This document shows positions 16,464 to 29,561 of a DNA stretch of 64,000 nucleotides, piece after piece. The position numbers and the translations under genes are program-made. The DNA is taken from positions 119,041,206 through 119,105,205 of the forward strand of contig OZ038379.1 of the NCBI GenBank assembly GCA_964036045.1, in the 5' to 3' direction. The stretch's first letter is position 1. Each line of letters opens with the position of its first letter. The notes below the pieces were generated by a model. That model searched no databases, was not told the DNA's origin, and saw only the letters and a list, made by a program, of their open reading frames with translations. The stretch is from Eutreptiella sp. 'Long Island Sound 2002'. Taxonomy: Eukaryota; Euglenozoa; Euglenophyceae; Eutreptiales; Eutreptiaceae.

Positions 16464-18109
16464 GACACTAGACACTGGTGTGTAGCAGAACCGCCAAACC
16501 GATGTCTTGCATGGACTTGGGTTCCTCCGACAAGCATTCCGTGTAGTGAATCACCAATCTGCCCAAACTCGCATTGAAGTCTGTCTCCAAGATTATCTGC
16601 ATTGTGTCAAGATCACGGTTGTACCCGCCTTCACACTGGAATTTCTCTGCTCTTGTTGGTGCGGCGTTGATGCTCTCCTGTGGGCCCTTCCCGGAAATCG
16701 CAAAGGACACCTGACCACGGGCTGCCTTGTCCTTGTCCTTCTTTTTCTTGGGCATCTCCGCCTCGGACTTCTTTGGTGCCACCTTGGGCGGGCTCCGCTG
16801 CTCTGACTTCCGCTTCTTCTTCTCTGCCATTGTCTGTGGCTCCTGCTTGACTTCCAGCATGGTGGACCGTGCTGCCTTCGCAAGAGACCCTTTCTCCGGC
16901 ACAACGTGGTTGTCCCTTGGGTCGTCGTCGGAATGCCCCTCCTCTCGTTTTGGCTTCTTCAGTGCGCCTCGGGCCTGCTTCTTGTCATGGGCCGTCTTGT
17001 CCTCCTTGTCCTCTTCAGTGTCTTGTTCCTCCTCCTCGTCTCCGTCGTCTGCTGATGCCTCCTCCTCCTCTTCCTCCTCACTCTCTTCTTCTTCGCCCTC
17101 CAACTAGGTCCACAATCGGTTCCGTTGGATCTGCAGAACGCGCAGCACTTGTAGCACGGTAAGGGCGCCCCCAAAGGCGGAACGAGAGGCACATCATCGG
17201 AACACGCAGAACGCGCAACGCGCAAAACACGTATGACACGGGGTAGAATCACTAACCGATGCAACACACAGCGCGCACAATACAACCTTTGTATACTCGA
17301 ACCATCCATCCGGCTTGGCGCGGCAATCTTGGACTGTTGCGGGATTCCACGGCTTTCCTTTCTTGGTCTTAATCTGCAGGCAGCAAAGTTGGGGTGGATG
17401 GGCAGCTTAAAGGGCACTGGGGAAGGGTGCTGGGACGGCGGCTGCATGGATACTTGGTATGCGGTCGAGTAGGAGAGGAACATCTCATCCTCTCGGCGAT
17501 CCTTGCTGCCGACCTTCTTGCGGTTCACCCAAGCTGCGTGCCAACCGGGTGTGAAGAAATGTGTGGCACGGCCCGAGAAGCAAAAACAAAAACACAAAAC
17601 GAATGGCATCGACGTGTGAGGCATCGAAAGCCACAACACCTGCACTCCACCCCATTGAACAATAACATACATGTCCGTTTTTCGATCTGGAACACGATGA
17701 ACGCGTTGTGCTTCAGTGTGGCCGCGTTCCCCCAGCTCCCCAGGTGTACGCCCTTGGCAAGCCACTGCTTGTGGCTATCCGGGAAAAAGGGTGCGGGCAT
17801 AAAGAAAGGGCTGTGGCACACGAGGATGCGTAGCTCGCGCAAAAGGTGGGTTCCGGCCTCCTGGAGCATAATATTCCATTGTCTACAGAGGGAACGCTTC
17901 TGTCCCGAAGCGCTCCACGCGGCACAATACATGCTGCGCGTGTTGCTTCATTACATGCAGCACGCGCAACACGTGCACAACGCAAACAACACACGCATAA
18001 CGCGTAGAACGTGCAGAACGCGCAGCACGGCGTTCAAGAGGTAGACTTAGAAGCATACTTCCGGCACGCGCAAAACGCGTAGCACGCAGAGCACGTCACT
18101 ATTGCACAC

Positions 18110-20930
18110 GTGCGCACTTTTGGAGGGCCGCGTCCTCGCAGTTTGGGTATCCAGCCTACGCGGCTGTCCCCCAGGGTTCGCACTGGTCCCATGGGTAGGG
18201 ATGGCACAGGCTTGGAAGCCATGAAGTCCACGATTCCACCACGCCCGCCCTCCACCACCTTCTCCTTCCTAATCTTCGTCATCGTCCATGTCCTCATCTT
18301 CTTCCCCATCACTCTCCTCCTCCTCCTCCTCACTCTCCTCCTTCGTGTCATCCTCACTCTCCTCCCTCTCGCTTCCATCCTCCTCGGCCTCTTCGCTCTC
18401 CTCCTCCACATCCGCCTCTACCACCCCGGTCACCCCGTGTGCCACGGCAAAGCACCCCACATGGTACCACTTGCCGCACCCACAACAAGCGTAGTGTGTC
18501 TTGCCCCCGTTGCAATGGGTGCACACCCGGCGGCCCGGCATCCGCACCGGCACGTGGATGGGCTTGGCCACTGCCACTTTTCAAAAGTGGCACCGGATAA
18601 GGTCCCACTGCCAGCCAAACATGGTACCCGTTTGAGCCCCCCCGAGGGACCGGCAGGTCGCGTATGCGTTGACCACGGCGTACCGGAGGACAAACGCACG
18701 CACCGCATGCGACCAGGTCATCTGACGTCCCATCTGGCGCATCTAGAGGGCCATCTGGTTGACGCCATCCACCCCACGCGATAACTGGCGGTAGCTGGCG
18801 ACCACCGGGTTCACCTCATTCCCGTTGCGGCGTTGCACGGGTGTGGCCTGTGGGAAGTGGACGTTCGTGAGCATTGGCACTAGACGCGGCGGCTTGTGTC
18901 CCACCTTTGGGTTCTTGAAGACCACCATGGCATACCTCGCGTCGTCCATAGTGCACGTGGCGGTTTGCCTTTCTGCTAGAAGTTCTCCTGCCCTGTCCAC
19001 CCCGTACGTGGAGCGCTTCGTCATTATCAAGAAGGCGTGCCGCTCCGCAGCGAGGTCACGCGCTAAATCTGCTATCCAGAAAAGGAATCCGCACAGAAGA
19101 CGGTCCCGGAAGGGAGGAGACATGCCCACATGGTCATGATATGCTGGGCATTGAAGTTGCCCGCACTGTTGCCAAACCGCCGCAGGTGCCCGCGTCTACC
19201 CGTGTACAGGTACATGTCCACCACGTACCCACTAGTGGCATCCGCAAGGCAATAGAGCTTGATGCCGGTTGATTGGGGCTTGCGGGCGATGAACACCCGT
19301 AGTGGGCCGGCACGTATGCCTTTGTGCCGCACCACGGACTCATTCCCACAAGCCGCCACCCAACCGCCAAGCACCAGCCCACTGCCCGGTGCACTCCTCC
19401 AGTAGCTCAACAACGTCGGGCCGGATGTAACGGCGCAAGACGTAGTACTCCTTGCGGCTTGGCAATCGTGCCATGAAGGGGTTGTATAGCAACCCGTCCC
19501 GTTCCCAGATGCCATCTACTTGCATGGGTCGTACCATGCCTTGTAGGATGATGAAGGCGTTGTACCTACAGAAATGGGAGCCACCGCTAGAATCGATTGG
19601 GGCAACCACTAGAATTCATTGGGCCAACCGCTAGAATCAAGTGGGACACACCTTGGTACTAGGGGGATGAAGTCGGAGAGGTCGCATTTCGGAGGGATGC
19701 CCGCTGTAATTGCTGGATGGGAGCCAACTTGTGGTCCCACACCTCATCCTCGGTGTACCCAACTAGTTCACTTTGGCATGGCCGGACTCCGTGCATGATA
19801 TTTGCTGCGCATTCCTCCAGGGATAGTGCAACCGCATAAAGATTCGTGGGAAATGGCATTTTCGAAGAGCAGTGTGTCTGCATAACACCGGACAGGTACA
19901 TTCAGATTCCAGAGGCAGTACCGGAGGCAACGCCGAAAACGCGCAACACGCGCAGACCACGCCACACGCGGTCCAGAGGCACAGCCAGAGGCAACACGCA
20001 GCAGACGTAGCACAGGGCAGTGTCTGTGTTTTTTTTTGGGGGGGGGGGTTTCAACCTCGATTCCCCGACCACAGAGCAATTGGCAACAGGTGTGGTACCT
20101 TTTTTTGCGGAACACCACCAGTTCCCTTGTGCTGGGCGCAGATCAGGCACTACATGGCCGATCACCATAATACTCCATTATTGTACAGCCAAGAAACCGG
20201 TATTTCTACCACATATTGCGACGCCACCAGTTCGGCGCTTGTTGAGAAAAAGAGCATGTCTGCGCTGAAACTGGGCAAGGGGGAACCTGCAAAGCGGGCT
20301 GCGAACTCTGCCGCCCCCGGGACCTGTCGGGGTCCGGCCATTCTGGACTCGGTTCCCCAAGCGGGGAGAAAAAACCCTTTGACCCCTCACCCTCCCACCC
20401 GTCCTCCCCCTCCGAGCCCTCCCACCCCTCTACAATTCCTGGATGTCGCCGTCCGTCATCTTGCCCTCGGCTGCCGTCTCTGTATCTGGAGCCCCTTCCG
20501 GTTCGGCACGGCGTTCCGGGGAGGCGGGGGGCTCCTCCTTCACTCGCACAGGCGTCTGTAAAACACGGAAAACGGGGTGTTGTCCTCCAGAGGAGGGCCA
20601 GAATCGAGACCGATGTACCGCGTAACACGTGCAGAACGCGCAACACACGCCGGGGCGGATTGCAATGGCACAAAAGAACCATATTCCTTTGTCTACCATC
20701 TGTACGTTTCTGGCCGGAGGCGCGCTCTTGTGGCCAACGGTGTTGCACGTAAGGTTTTGAAAACGCGTAGAGCGCGCACAACGCGCACAACACGCACGGA
20801 CCAAGTAACACGCACAGAACGCGGAGCACGCCGAACACGTGCCTCCAGAGGCACGTGCAAGAATGAAATACCGGAACGCGCAGAAAGCGCTGAACGCGCA
20901 GCACGTCGCTTTGCACACGGGCGCACATCG
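18110..20930 (-). pseudogene. piggyBac-type transposase copy PB-2 (5'-truncated)
   Basis: Minus-strand piggyBac copy retaining the 3' two-thirds. Linker blocks lie at 20,700-20,200 and the catalytic core at 19,609-18,743 with DESVVRHKG, LADATSGYVVDMYLYTG, CADSFS and SRGVDGVNQ. The tail (18,577-18,110) carries the family's C-terminal cysteine-rich zinc domain: RRVCTHCNGGKTHYACCGC, then CxxC/H/C spacing, then a Glu/Asp-rich stretch. An 18-bp duplication near 19,605-19,640 alters the core start. The first PB-1 exon follows immediately downstream, giving a tandem arrangement. The exons found at 24.2-22.0 kb in PB-3 are missing, so it cannot make a complete protein alone. Confidence 0.65.
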
Positions 20931-20949
20931 AGGAGGGGCCGCGTCCTCA

Positions 20950-23900
20950 CAGTTGGGTATCCAGCCTACGCGGTTGTCCCCCGGGGTGCGCACTGGTCCC
21001 ATGGATAGGGATAGAAGAGGCTCCGCCTCCATGACCGTCTCGTTCATGCCCCCCACTCCACCACACTGCACCTCATCTTCCTCATCCTCCTCATCCTCCT
21101 CATCCTCCTCATCCTCCTCATCCTCCTCATCCGACTCGTCCACCTCATCCTCCTCACCCTCCTCGTCCTCCTCGTCCTCCTCGTCCTCCTGGTCATCCTC
21201 GTCCTCTTCATGCTCCCCGTCCTCTTCGTCCTCCTCATGGTCATCCTTCCACACCCCTCGTCCTCCTCGTCCACCTCCATGTCCCGTGCGCCTTGCACAC
21301 CTCCATAGCCATGTCCCGGTGCAAAGCACGACACGTGGAACGCCTTTCCACAACCGGTACATTCATAACCGGTTCTTCCCCTCTTGCAAAAGTGGCACAC
21401 ACGCCGCCGTTGTGTCGCCACCGGCACGTGCGGCTCTTGTCGGAGGGGGTGGGCAAAGTACCGCCGCCGCAACACTTGCCATTGCCACTCCCACATACTA
21501 GGGGTCTCCTTGCAAAGTCCAAATTGCCGGCAAGTTGCGAACGCCTTCACAACCGCGTTCCGGAGCACGAACGCACACACTCCGTGGGCCCATGTCATCT
21601 GGCGGCCAACCTGCCTCATGCAGGGCCATCTGGTTCACACCATCGACACCGCGCGACAGTGTGCGGTACGCCGCCACCACGGGGTGCACTTCGCGCCCTC
21701 TTCGCCGGTGAGGCGGTCCCTTTCGGGCAAATCACACATTCGTAAGCATCGGCACAACGCGGGGGGGTTTGTGCCCGACCTTCAAATTCTTGTACACGTA
21801 CAAACTGTACTTCGAATCCGCAACAGTGCACACCGCCGTCTGCCCCTCCTGCACCTGCTCCCCGGCCCATGTCACGCCGTACGTAGACCATACGGGCATG
21901 ACGCGCCAACGGCAGTGGCACCACAACGCCCACGTGCTCACCTGCTGGACCACCATCGCCCCCTGTTGAGACCTCGGCACCTGCTGCAGCGCCTTCTGCA
22001 GCGCCTTCTGCGGCCTCCTTGGGCCCTTGTTTGGGCTCCTCACCTTTGGTCTCCTCCGGGGGAAGCTTCTGCAGAACGCGAAAAACGTGACGTCGCTTCT
22101 CCAAAGGCAACGCAGAGGCACGACACGTAGGACGCGCAGGACGCGCAACACGCGCAACACAGAGCGCAGCGGCCACTAGAAGTGACGAAGAAGCACACGC
22201 GGAGAACACCCAACACAACAACCTGCTGCTCCTCCATGGCACCGGCGCTAGATCCTTCTGTTCCGCGAGGGGCCTGATCGTCCCGCGTCTCGCCGGTATC
22301 GCGTGGATCCTGTGGAAACACAAGGGGGGCCACCGAGGTGCAAAACATTGGGCAGACGGGACTGGGGGTCCACATACATGTGACTCACGGCTCCGTACAA
22401 ACCACGCATTGAAAGCCGCACCGCAGGACGTACGAACGGGTTGGTTCCGCAGCCGCCCACGCACCTTCTTGATCTGTGCCACATCCGTGAACGGGCCAAG
22501 CAGCGCCTTCGGTTGAACCTCCGGCGGCTCGGACGTTTCGAAGGGGGGCGCGACATAGGGCAGAGAAGGCGGGGGGCCCCGCGGCGGCGCGCCATGCGGC
22601 GGAGGCGGGGGGGGGGGGGGGGGGCGCAGCGGTGGATGGGTGTGCCACTGCGGGTCTTGGTGGTACGACTGCTGGGGTTGACGGTGGGCATGAGGCGGCG
22701 GGTACTCTGGTGGCGGGGGGGAAGGTGCGGGTACCCGCTCATGTGAGGGGGCTCCCAATCCCAAGCGGCCGTCTGCACAACGCGTAACACGGAAAGTCCT
22801 TGTCCAGAAGTGTACGTGGAATCATACGTGCAGCACACGTAAAACGCGCATCACGCTACCATGGGCCTCCAAAGCCGCGGCGTAGGCAACAACACGCACA
22901 CCACCGACACCACACAGCACACAAATACCCGCGGTTTCTTCGCCGCCAGCTCTCGGGTGCCCACGAGCGACAATGCTCCGGACGCCGGCAGTTCGAGGTT
23001 CCGTTCCTCTTCCAATTCATACGCCATCAGGCCGGCCATCCGGACAAACCGGACGAGCTTCTCGTGCAGAACGCGAAAACAGGAATTTTCCTCCAGAGGC
23101 AGGCTAGAAGCAAATGGGCAGAACGCGCGGAACGCACATGACGCGCGGCACAACTATGTAGAAACACAACAGAGGCCACGCGCAACACCTGCAAAACATC
23201 CGTTTCCATGTCAACAATGTCTTCGATGCCCATTGCGCTGACCCGATCGGCCCCGCCACCTCCACGACCACTTCGCAGGCCCTCCATCGTCAACTTGGCC
23301 AGACTCATACCCTCCCACGGCGGGTTGAGGTCCACCGGCCATTGCGGTGCGGCGGCGCAACCCGTACAAACTGAAAGCCCCTTCAAAATCCCCTCTGCCA
23401 CTTGCCGCGGGCTACTCGAGGGATACTGCTTTTCGAAATACTCAGAGGCTGCCGCCGCCAACTGGGCGTTCTTGGTCCCGCATCTCAGCACGCTTTGCAC
23501 GCTCAGGGCCCGGACACTGGTGTGCAGCAGAACTGCCAAACCGGTCTCTTGCCTGCACTTGGGTTCCTCCGACAGGCATTCCGTGTAGTGCATCACCAAT
23601 CTGCCCACAGTCGCATTGAAGTCCGTCTCCAACATTCTCAGCGTCGTGTCCAGATCACGGTTGTACCCGCCTTCATGCTGGAAGCTCTCTGCTCTTGTCG
23701 GTGCGGCGCTGATGCTCTTCTGTGGGCCCTTCCCGGCGATCGCAAAGGACACCTGACCACGGGGTGCCTTGTCCTTGTCCTTCTTTTTCTTGGGCATCTC
23801 CGCCTGGGACTTCTTCGGTGGCACCTTGGGCGGGCTCCGCTCCTCCCACTTCCGCTTCTTCTTCTCTGCCATTGTCTGCGGCTCGTGCTTGACCTGCAGC

Positions 23901-25556
23901 ATGGTGGACCGTGCGTCCTTCGCGGAAGAAGAAGAGTGTTTCTCCGGCACAACGGGGTTCTCAGGCTCGTCCTCGGAATGCTCCTTCTTCGGTGCGACTC
24001 GGGCCTGCTTCTTGCCATGGGCTGGGTCGTCCTCGTCTTCCTCCTCGGTCTCCTCTTCCTCCTCCTCGTCTCCGTCGTCTGCTGATGCCTCCTGCTCCTC
24101 TTCCTCCTCACTCTCTTCTTCTTCGCCCTCCAAAGAGGTCCACAGCTGGTTCGCTTGGACGCGCAGCACGTGTAGCACGATGGCGGCGCCCCCAGAGGCG
24201 GAACGAGAGGCACATCACTGGAACGCGCAGAACGCTCAACACGCGCAACACGCGTATGACACGGGGCAGAATCACTTACAGATGCAACACACAGCACGCG
24301 CAGTACAACCTTTGTGTACTCGAACCATCCATCCGGCTTGGCGCGGCAATCTTGGACTTTCGCGGGATCACGCGGCTTTCCTTTCTTCGTCTTAATCTGC
24401 AGGCAGTTGGTGGGTTAAGCAGCTTATTGAAAATGGGCACTGGGGACTGTCACGGTGCGACCATACAAAGCAACATGGCACGTGTCATGCATGGATACTT
24501 GATGTGTGGTCACGTTGGTGAGGAACATCTCATCCTCTCGGCGATCCTTGCTTCCGACCTTTTGGCGGTCCACCCAGGCTGCGTGCCACCTGGCCATGAA
24601 GAAATGTGTGGCACGGCCCCAACAGCAGAAACAAAAAGGCGAAACAAACGGCATCGACGTGGGAGACATCAAAAGCCAAAACACCCGCACTCCACCCCAT
24701 TGAACAATCACATACATGTCCGTTGTTTGATCTAGAACACGATGAACGTGTTGTGCTTCATCGTGGCCCCGTTCCCCCAACTGCCCGGGTGGCCCCCCTT
24801 GGCAAGCCACTGCTTGTGGCTGTCCGCGAAAAGGGGTGCAGGCATACAGAAAGGGCTGAGGTACAGGAGGACGCGTAGCTCGCACAAAACGTGGGTTCTG
24901 GCCTCTAGAAGCATGGTGTTCGTTACGCGCGGCACGCGGAACACACCTTGCACGGATAGGGAACACCTGTTATTCGGTTTCCAGAGGCACACCTAGAATC
25001 GAACGCTTAGAACACGCAACACGCGTAACACGCGCGGCACACGGAGCACGAAAGCCAAGGTAGAGGCAACGGCACGATACGCTTCTCACATGGAAAACGG
25101 TGGAAATGAACAAAACGGATGCTCCCACGACGCCTGGCACGTTCGAAAACCCCCCGGAACAACAAAACTTTATGGATTCATTTTTGACAAACACAAAGCG
25201 TTGATTCCGTCCTGCGCGTGGTAGACAAAGGAATATTGGACACACGCGGCACGCGGAACACGCCTGCACGGATATGCGACACCTGTTATTTGGCTTCCAG
25301 GGGCACACCTAGAATCAAACGCGTAGAACGCGTAACACGCGTAAAAGACGCGGCACACAGAGCACGAAAGGCAAGGTACATGCAACAGCACGATACGCCT
25401 CTCACATGGAAAGCGGCGGAAATGAACAAAATGGATGCGTCCAGGACGCCCGGCTCGTGCGAAAACCCCCCGGAACGACAAAACTTTATGCATTCATTTT
25501 TGACGAACAAAAAACGTTGATTCAGCTCTGCGCGTGGTGGACAAAGGAATATGACA
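20950..25556 (-). pseudogene. piggyBac-type transposase copy PB-3 (core deleted)
   Basis: Minus-strand copy with the best-preserved N-terminal half. A tandemly duplicated exon lies at 25,556-24,925 and the N-terminal segment at 24,930-24,420. A 383-codon frame at 24,178-23,027 begins in the acidic/lysine-rich region and continues through ALSVQSVLRCGTKNAQLA and GIEDIVDMETDV. A Pro-rich exon follows at 22,764-22,200. Near 21,888 the sequence jumps from the linker (ACCATACGGGCATGAC, matching 10,422) to the post-core block KVGHKPPRVVPMLTNV, deleting two catalytic Asp blocks. The tail keeps SRGVDGVNQMAL and the zinc domain RRVCHFCKRGRTGYECTGC, ending in a long Glu/Asp tract (21,240-21,050). It encodes no active transposase but could still make a DNA-binding remnant. 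Confidence 0.6.
24925..25556 (-). repeat. Tandem exon-intron duplication, 317-bp period
   Basis: Two units offset by 317 bp (GGCACGCGGAACAC at 24,931 and 25,248). Each contains a short conserved coding block (FVKNE.IKFC, then SVLFIS or SILFIS) followed by CGCG-rich intron sequence. Both end near the word GTAGACAAAGGAATAT or GTGGACAAAGGAATAT on the plus strand. This duplicates a 5' exon plus its intron. Confidence 0.6.
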
Positions 25557-25678
25557 TGTGCGCACGTTGTGTGTAACACGTCGTGCGTCTGCATTCGCGC
25601 TGCACACTGGCAGGCATTCGGTGCAGTTTTCCCGTCAATCGTTTGAGCATCTCCTTTCGGGCACGGTCCGTTCAGGGC

Positions 25679-26505
25679 TCAATTCTATATCCTACGATTC
25701 ACCGCTTGCCTCCTAAGTTCTTGGGTCACCCACTTCGGCGCCTGGATCTTCTTGCCACCCCTGATCATATCACAAACCTGCATCGCAGCTGTCGCATTGC
25801 AAGTGATCACTAAGCACAGGAGTCGCCGTACCCGCTTGGGAATGGTCGCCCTCCCTACAAGGCACTTCACCTCCCTCTGAACATCAAGCTGAAGGGCGTC
25901 TATGAGGGGGGGCATGGGGATCACTAGCCTCCGTGGTAGTACCAGTTCGTGTTCGCTTCTGACCTATCTGGCACATAGCCTCCATAGTCTCTCGAGGTGC
26001 GCTGGATTGAGGTATCCCTTGGACACTTGCACCAGATGACACAACTCGTCAGCTGAAAGCACATTGGTTGACGCTGTGCGCACACTGTTTACTCTGGCCG
26101 CCATCGATTTGCATTTACCCAGGTTTGCAGATTTGTTGATCACACTTTCCGAGAGGACATTGGCAAAGTCCATCCTCGGTGCCACCTGCGTGGTTTGTTG
26201 TGGGTGCTAGGGCACTCTCCCAGCGATTCTCTAGTAGGCATGCATTTTCTTTGGTCGCCGACTGCAAGAGCAGCACCCCTCCCATCGCTGCCCATGCATC
26301 GCCAACACTCGGCTGAGGGATGGTGTTTTCCCGAAACCCTTGAATATTCGCAGCTTTCTGTGTTTGTGGCCCATGTATTTGCTCGCCAGAGCCTTCGCTC
26401 TACTGACATGCTCGCTCCACCGTCTTCTGGGGGGCCTCGGCTGTTCCTTAGCTCCCAACTGGCCCACATACTCAGGCCACGCTAGCTGCCCACCCCCCTA
26501 CCCAC
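25679..26505 (-). CDS. Unrecognised basic protein, intact if UAG is sense
   Basis: One frame from about 26,500 (GGQLAWPEYVG) to UGA at 25,679 spans roughly 275 codons. It is interrupted only by UAG at 26,231, 26,207, 25,964 and 25,685, each in a context where Gln reads naturally (HAY-RIAGRVP-HPQQ, RLCAR-VRSEHE). The product is basic, with SRAKALASKYMGHKHRKLR near the N-terminus and a hydrophobic block LLCLVITCNATAAMQVCDMI near the C-terminus. I do not recognise the family. CACGCAG before GTGGCACC near 26,185 could alternatively be a splice acceptor. It could be host or element-encoded, and is the 5' neighbour of the piggyBac array. Confidence 0.5.
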
Positions 26506-27119
26506 AGGTTGGGCTCCGCGGGGCCATACTGTACCCCCCCCAAAAAAAATAGTGTATGAAATTCTACACCTAGGGGACCCCTTGCACCTGGTAGGAAAAA
26601 ATGAGTATCTCTAATTACCTAAAATGCCATTCTCATGTAACCACACCACAGTTGTCCAAACACAATAAGCATGCATGCATACTGGAAAAGTGGAGGAAGA
26701 AAGGAGGTTTCGGGAATACAACAAACCTTTCCAATGTTGCACACAAATGTATCATCCACCGAGGCGACGGAGTGCAAGAAGTAGGGTAGCACACACTTGG
26801 CAAAGGTTGATGCACCCTGTGTGAGCCCAAAAACTGTCAATTGACAGTCACCCAAATTCATGCATCACAATCAAGGTCGCTATTTGCCATTAATGAGACC
26901 TCTGGGCGAAATTTCTCCGGGCTTTACAAAAATGTAAAAACGAACCGTGTATTCCGAGAAATACCTGAACCCGGGCGAAAGGTCTTCCAGCTTTAGTGAA
27001 ACACAAAAAAACAGTGCGCAAAACGTGATTAGTATCTGCACAGACAACGCAGAACGGCATTCCGACGTGTAACAGGAAAAACATACAACAGAGCAGTCAG
27101 AGCACACACCAATGTCACT
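26506..27119. other. Spacer with GGGCGAAATTTC motif
   Basis: No gene is supported. The word GGGCGAAATTTCTCCGG lies near 26,905 and a related CGGGCGAAAGG near 26,975. The same palindromic family occurs near 45,245, 47,770, 47,845 and 47,910, so this is probably the 3' flank of the element gene ending near 27,120. Confidence 0.45.
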
Positions 27120-29110
27120 CTATCGCCGCTTCCTCAGGCCAGGTGCCTTTGGTTTGGCACCCTTACCAATAAACTGCCTGGTCACCAGGCACCTCACTGT
27201 TAGCACTACCAGTGGCACCACGTCCATTCTGTGTCTGCTGGGACGGTGTGAAGTGGGCTCCAAACGTCCCCAGCGCCTTGTTGGGTGGAGGCTTTGATGT
27301 AGGCTTGGGGCTTTGCTGCGAGGGGCTTGCTCCAGCCTTTGATTTTTGGGCCTTGGCGGGTGTGCCGTCCCCCTCCTTGCAGGTTGACTTGGGTGGGCGG
27401 GTGTTTCTGGGACTCACCGTCCTCTTCCTCTGGTTGGGTGGCCTCCTCTTCTTGCTCTACATACCTCCTTCCCGTACCATCTACTGCAAACCCATCTGCA
27501 AGGTCTTCACACACTGGGTCCCACTGGATTGGTGCCATAGTGTCGCACTTCGACACAGCAGCCCTCAAATCAGTAACAAATGACTTGGGAATAGACTTCG
27601 CCTCAGACAAATATGCAACTGCAATCTTCACAGGGAACATGCTTTGAATGGACAGGGCTGAAGAAAAATCTGGATGCTGTGTGCAAACTATTACTCATGT
27701 ACTATTCTGCTGAATCAAATCCAAAGCATACAGCAAATAACACAACACTTCATTAGGAATGGCAGTCGTCAGGGGGCCCTGAATATAAGAAAGATATCGG
27801 GGTAGGTGTGCAGAAAATTGGTGCAGACTACACAGTGCAAGAGCAGTCTGTCCCATGCTGTAAAGTGATGATGGCTTGGACAGGTTGTACACACATACAT
27901 CCGCATGGAAAAATTCCCCAGCACAGGCTGCTTTCAGGTTGCTAACACAGGCCCGAACATCAGCAGTCTCACCAGTGACTGCCACCAAAATACCATTCAA
28001 TACAAATTGTGCCACAGTATTGTACAGGGCCAACGTCCACATACATGGGACCTCAATCAGGATGCACACGGATGGCAGTGCACTAATAAAGCTCGGAACA
28101 AGCAACATGCCCACAAAGGGAGTAGCTCAACTCTACACTCCTCCTTCGGAACTTTCCCTATGTCTGTCTCAATAATGGTATCACCCAACCTAAGACTCAG
28201 ATGCCCACCGTCAGCCTTTTCAATACTTGGTGTCACACGGGGCTTGCGAAGCCTGTCACGTAACCCTTGGTAAAGGTCGGAGTCCAAAAGACCGCCTTGA
28301 CAACAGAAGCCCACGGTGGCCAAGGTGACTCGGGACTCCACACCCAGCCGCCATACACGACCCGGATATGGGCCATAATACGACATTGTTCTTTGCACAT
28401 GGTCACAATACCCAAATTTGCTGAGAGGGTATACACAGGACACAGATGAGGCAGTTAAAAAATGGTATGCTTATGAACGAAAATCCAGAGACCTAGGTGA
28501 AATATCGTCCAACTCATCGTCAGCAACGGAATAAAGACTACGAAATCACTACCACTCAGAGTGCACAATAATGCAGCATACCCCTGGACTCGTGCACAAA
28601 CCCCTCAGTGACTGCATCCGGATGGAGCACATGCCAACCCCACAACTGCTCAACTCTAGCCAACTTTATTTCACGTTTCATTCCCAGTACTCTGCTTTTG
28701 GAACCCGACATGTCAAGGACAATGCTTGGCAGTGGGTTTGGCATTAATCCTTCGCACTCTTTGAATACCCCAAGCGCCGGTTCAACATCTCGCTGCTCCA
28801 TCCCATAGACTACGTCAACAGCTGGGTGCCCAATGAAGTTGACAAGCTTGCCCAACCGTGCCCAACGCTTGGCTACAGTGACCTTAAGACAACAAGAGAA
28901 AGGTAAAAAAAACAAGCTTACAGTAATGTGTAACGGATACAGTCAAAACGTTGAACACACCACATTGCCTTCATCAGCTGTAATACCAATTTCAGCCAAC
29001 ATGTTCTGAGTATGGGTGAGCAGGGGGGCATCTGGATCCTCTGCAATATGCTATAGTAGGAGTGCCATCCGTTCACTGGTTGTTCACACACTACTGCTTG
29101 TGGTCTGCAC
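27120..29110 (-). pseudogene. Unrecognised multi-exon gene, relative of the 45.4-47.5 kb gene
   Basis: Minus-strand exons lie at about 29,110-28,970 (ending ITADEGN, with UAG at 29,051 inside LLL-HIAEDPDAP), 28,886-28,570 (VTVAKRWARLGKLVNFIGHP, acceptor after a T-rich tract), 28,415-28,060 (KFGYCDHVQRTMSYYGP), 28,114-27,695 and 27,640-27,120. The last is charged and proline-rich, ending KAPGLRKRR. A frame change near 28,110 and a UGA at 27,695 suggest decay or a missed intron. The intron at about 28,440-28,565 carries a GAAATATCGTCC variant of the GGGCGAAATTTCGCCC palindrome found around the 45-48 kb gene. The domain is unrecognised; transposon origin is inferred from that shared signature. 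Confidence 0.4.
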
Positions 29111-29189
29111 TTGATGAAGCCCTGTTAGCTTTCTTCGTATGGGCAAAGGAGTGTCTCTTCTAACCTCACCCTTGGCGCATGTATGAAAG

Positions 29190-29560
29190 GTAGTTTCGTT
29201 CATCATAAATGGTTTCATGAAATATGAACGGATTTTGCTCTTGCTAGGGTACCCATGGGCCATGTTCGTTCAAAATTGGGGAGGTTGGGTCACCACCCTT
29301 GGGGTGAGTTTTTTTTTCCGCCGGGGGTTTTTTGGAAAAATTGCCATGTTTGCCACTTTTTGAAAATCATGTGAACCTCCTCCCCTGGTCATAATTTGGT
29401 TCATAATCCAGTTCATAATTCACTTCTCGTTTTATGAACGCGCAGAGCGTTTTATGAACGCGTTTTATGAACGCGTTTTATGAACACCTGCAAAGGCACA
29501 CAAAAATGGCTCAAGCTTCAATCTTTCTTGTACTTGCTCGTCCTTGCTTGTCCTTGCTGG
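29190..29560. repeat. TATGAAC palindrome array
   Basis: Closely spaced copies of TTTATGAACGCG and GTTCATAA, especially at 29,400-29,490. The same words fill the introns at 30,383-30,511, 31,790-31,923, 33,030-33,150 and 44,600-44,744, so they are a family signature. No gene is supported. Confidence 0.6.
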
Positions 29561-29561
29561 T

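Noticed and set aside
21044-21362. Ser-rich or Met/Arg-rich plus- and minus-strand frames over the GAGGAT repeat
   Set aside because: They are frame shadows of the acidic Asp/Glu tail of PB-3.
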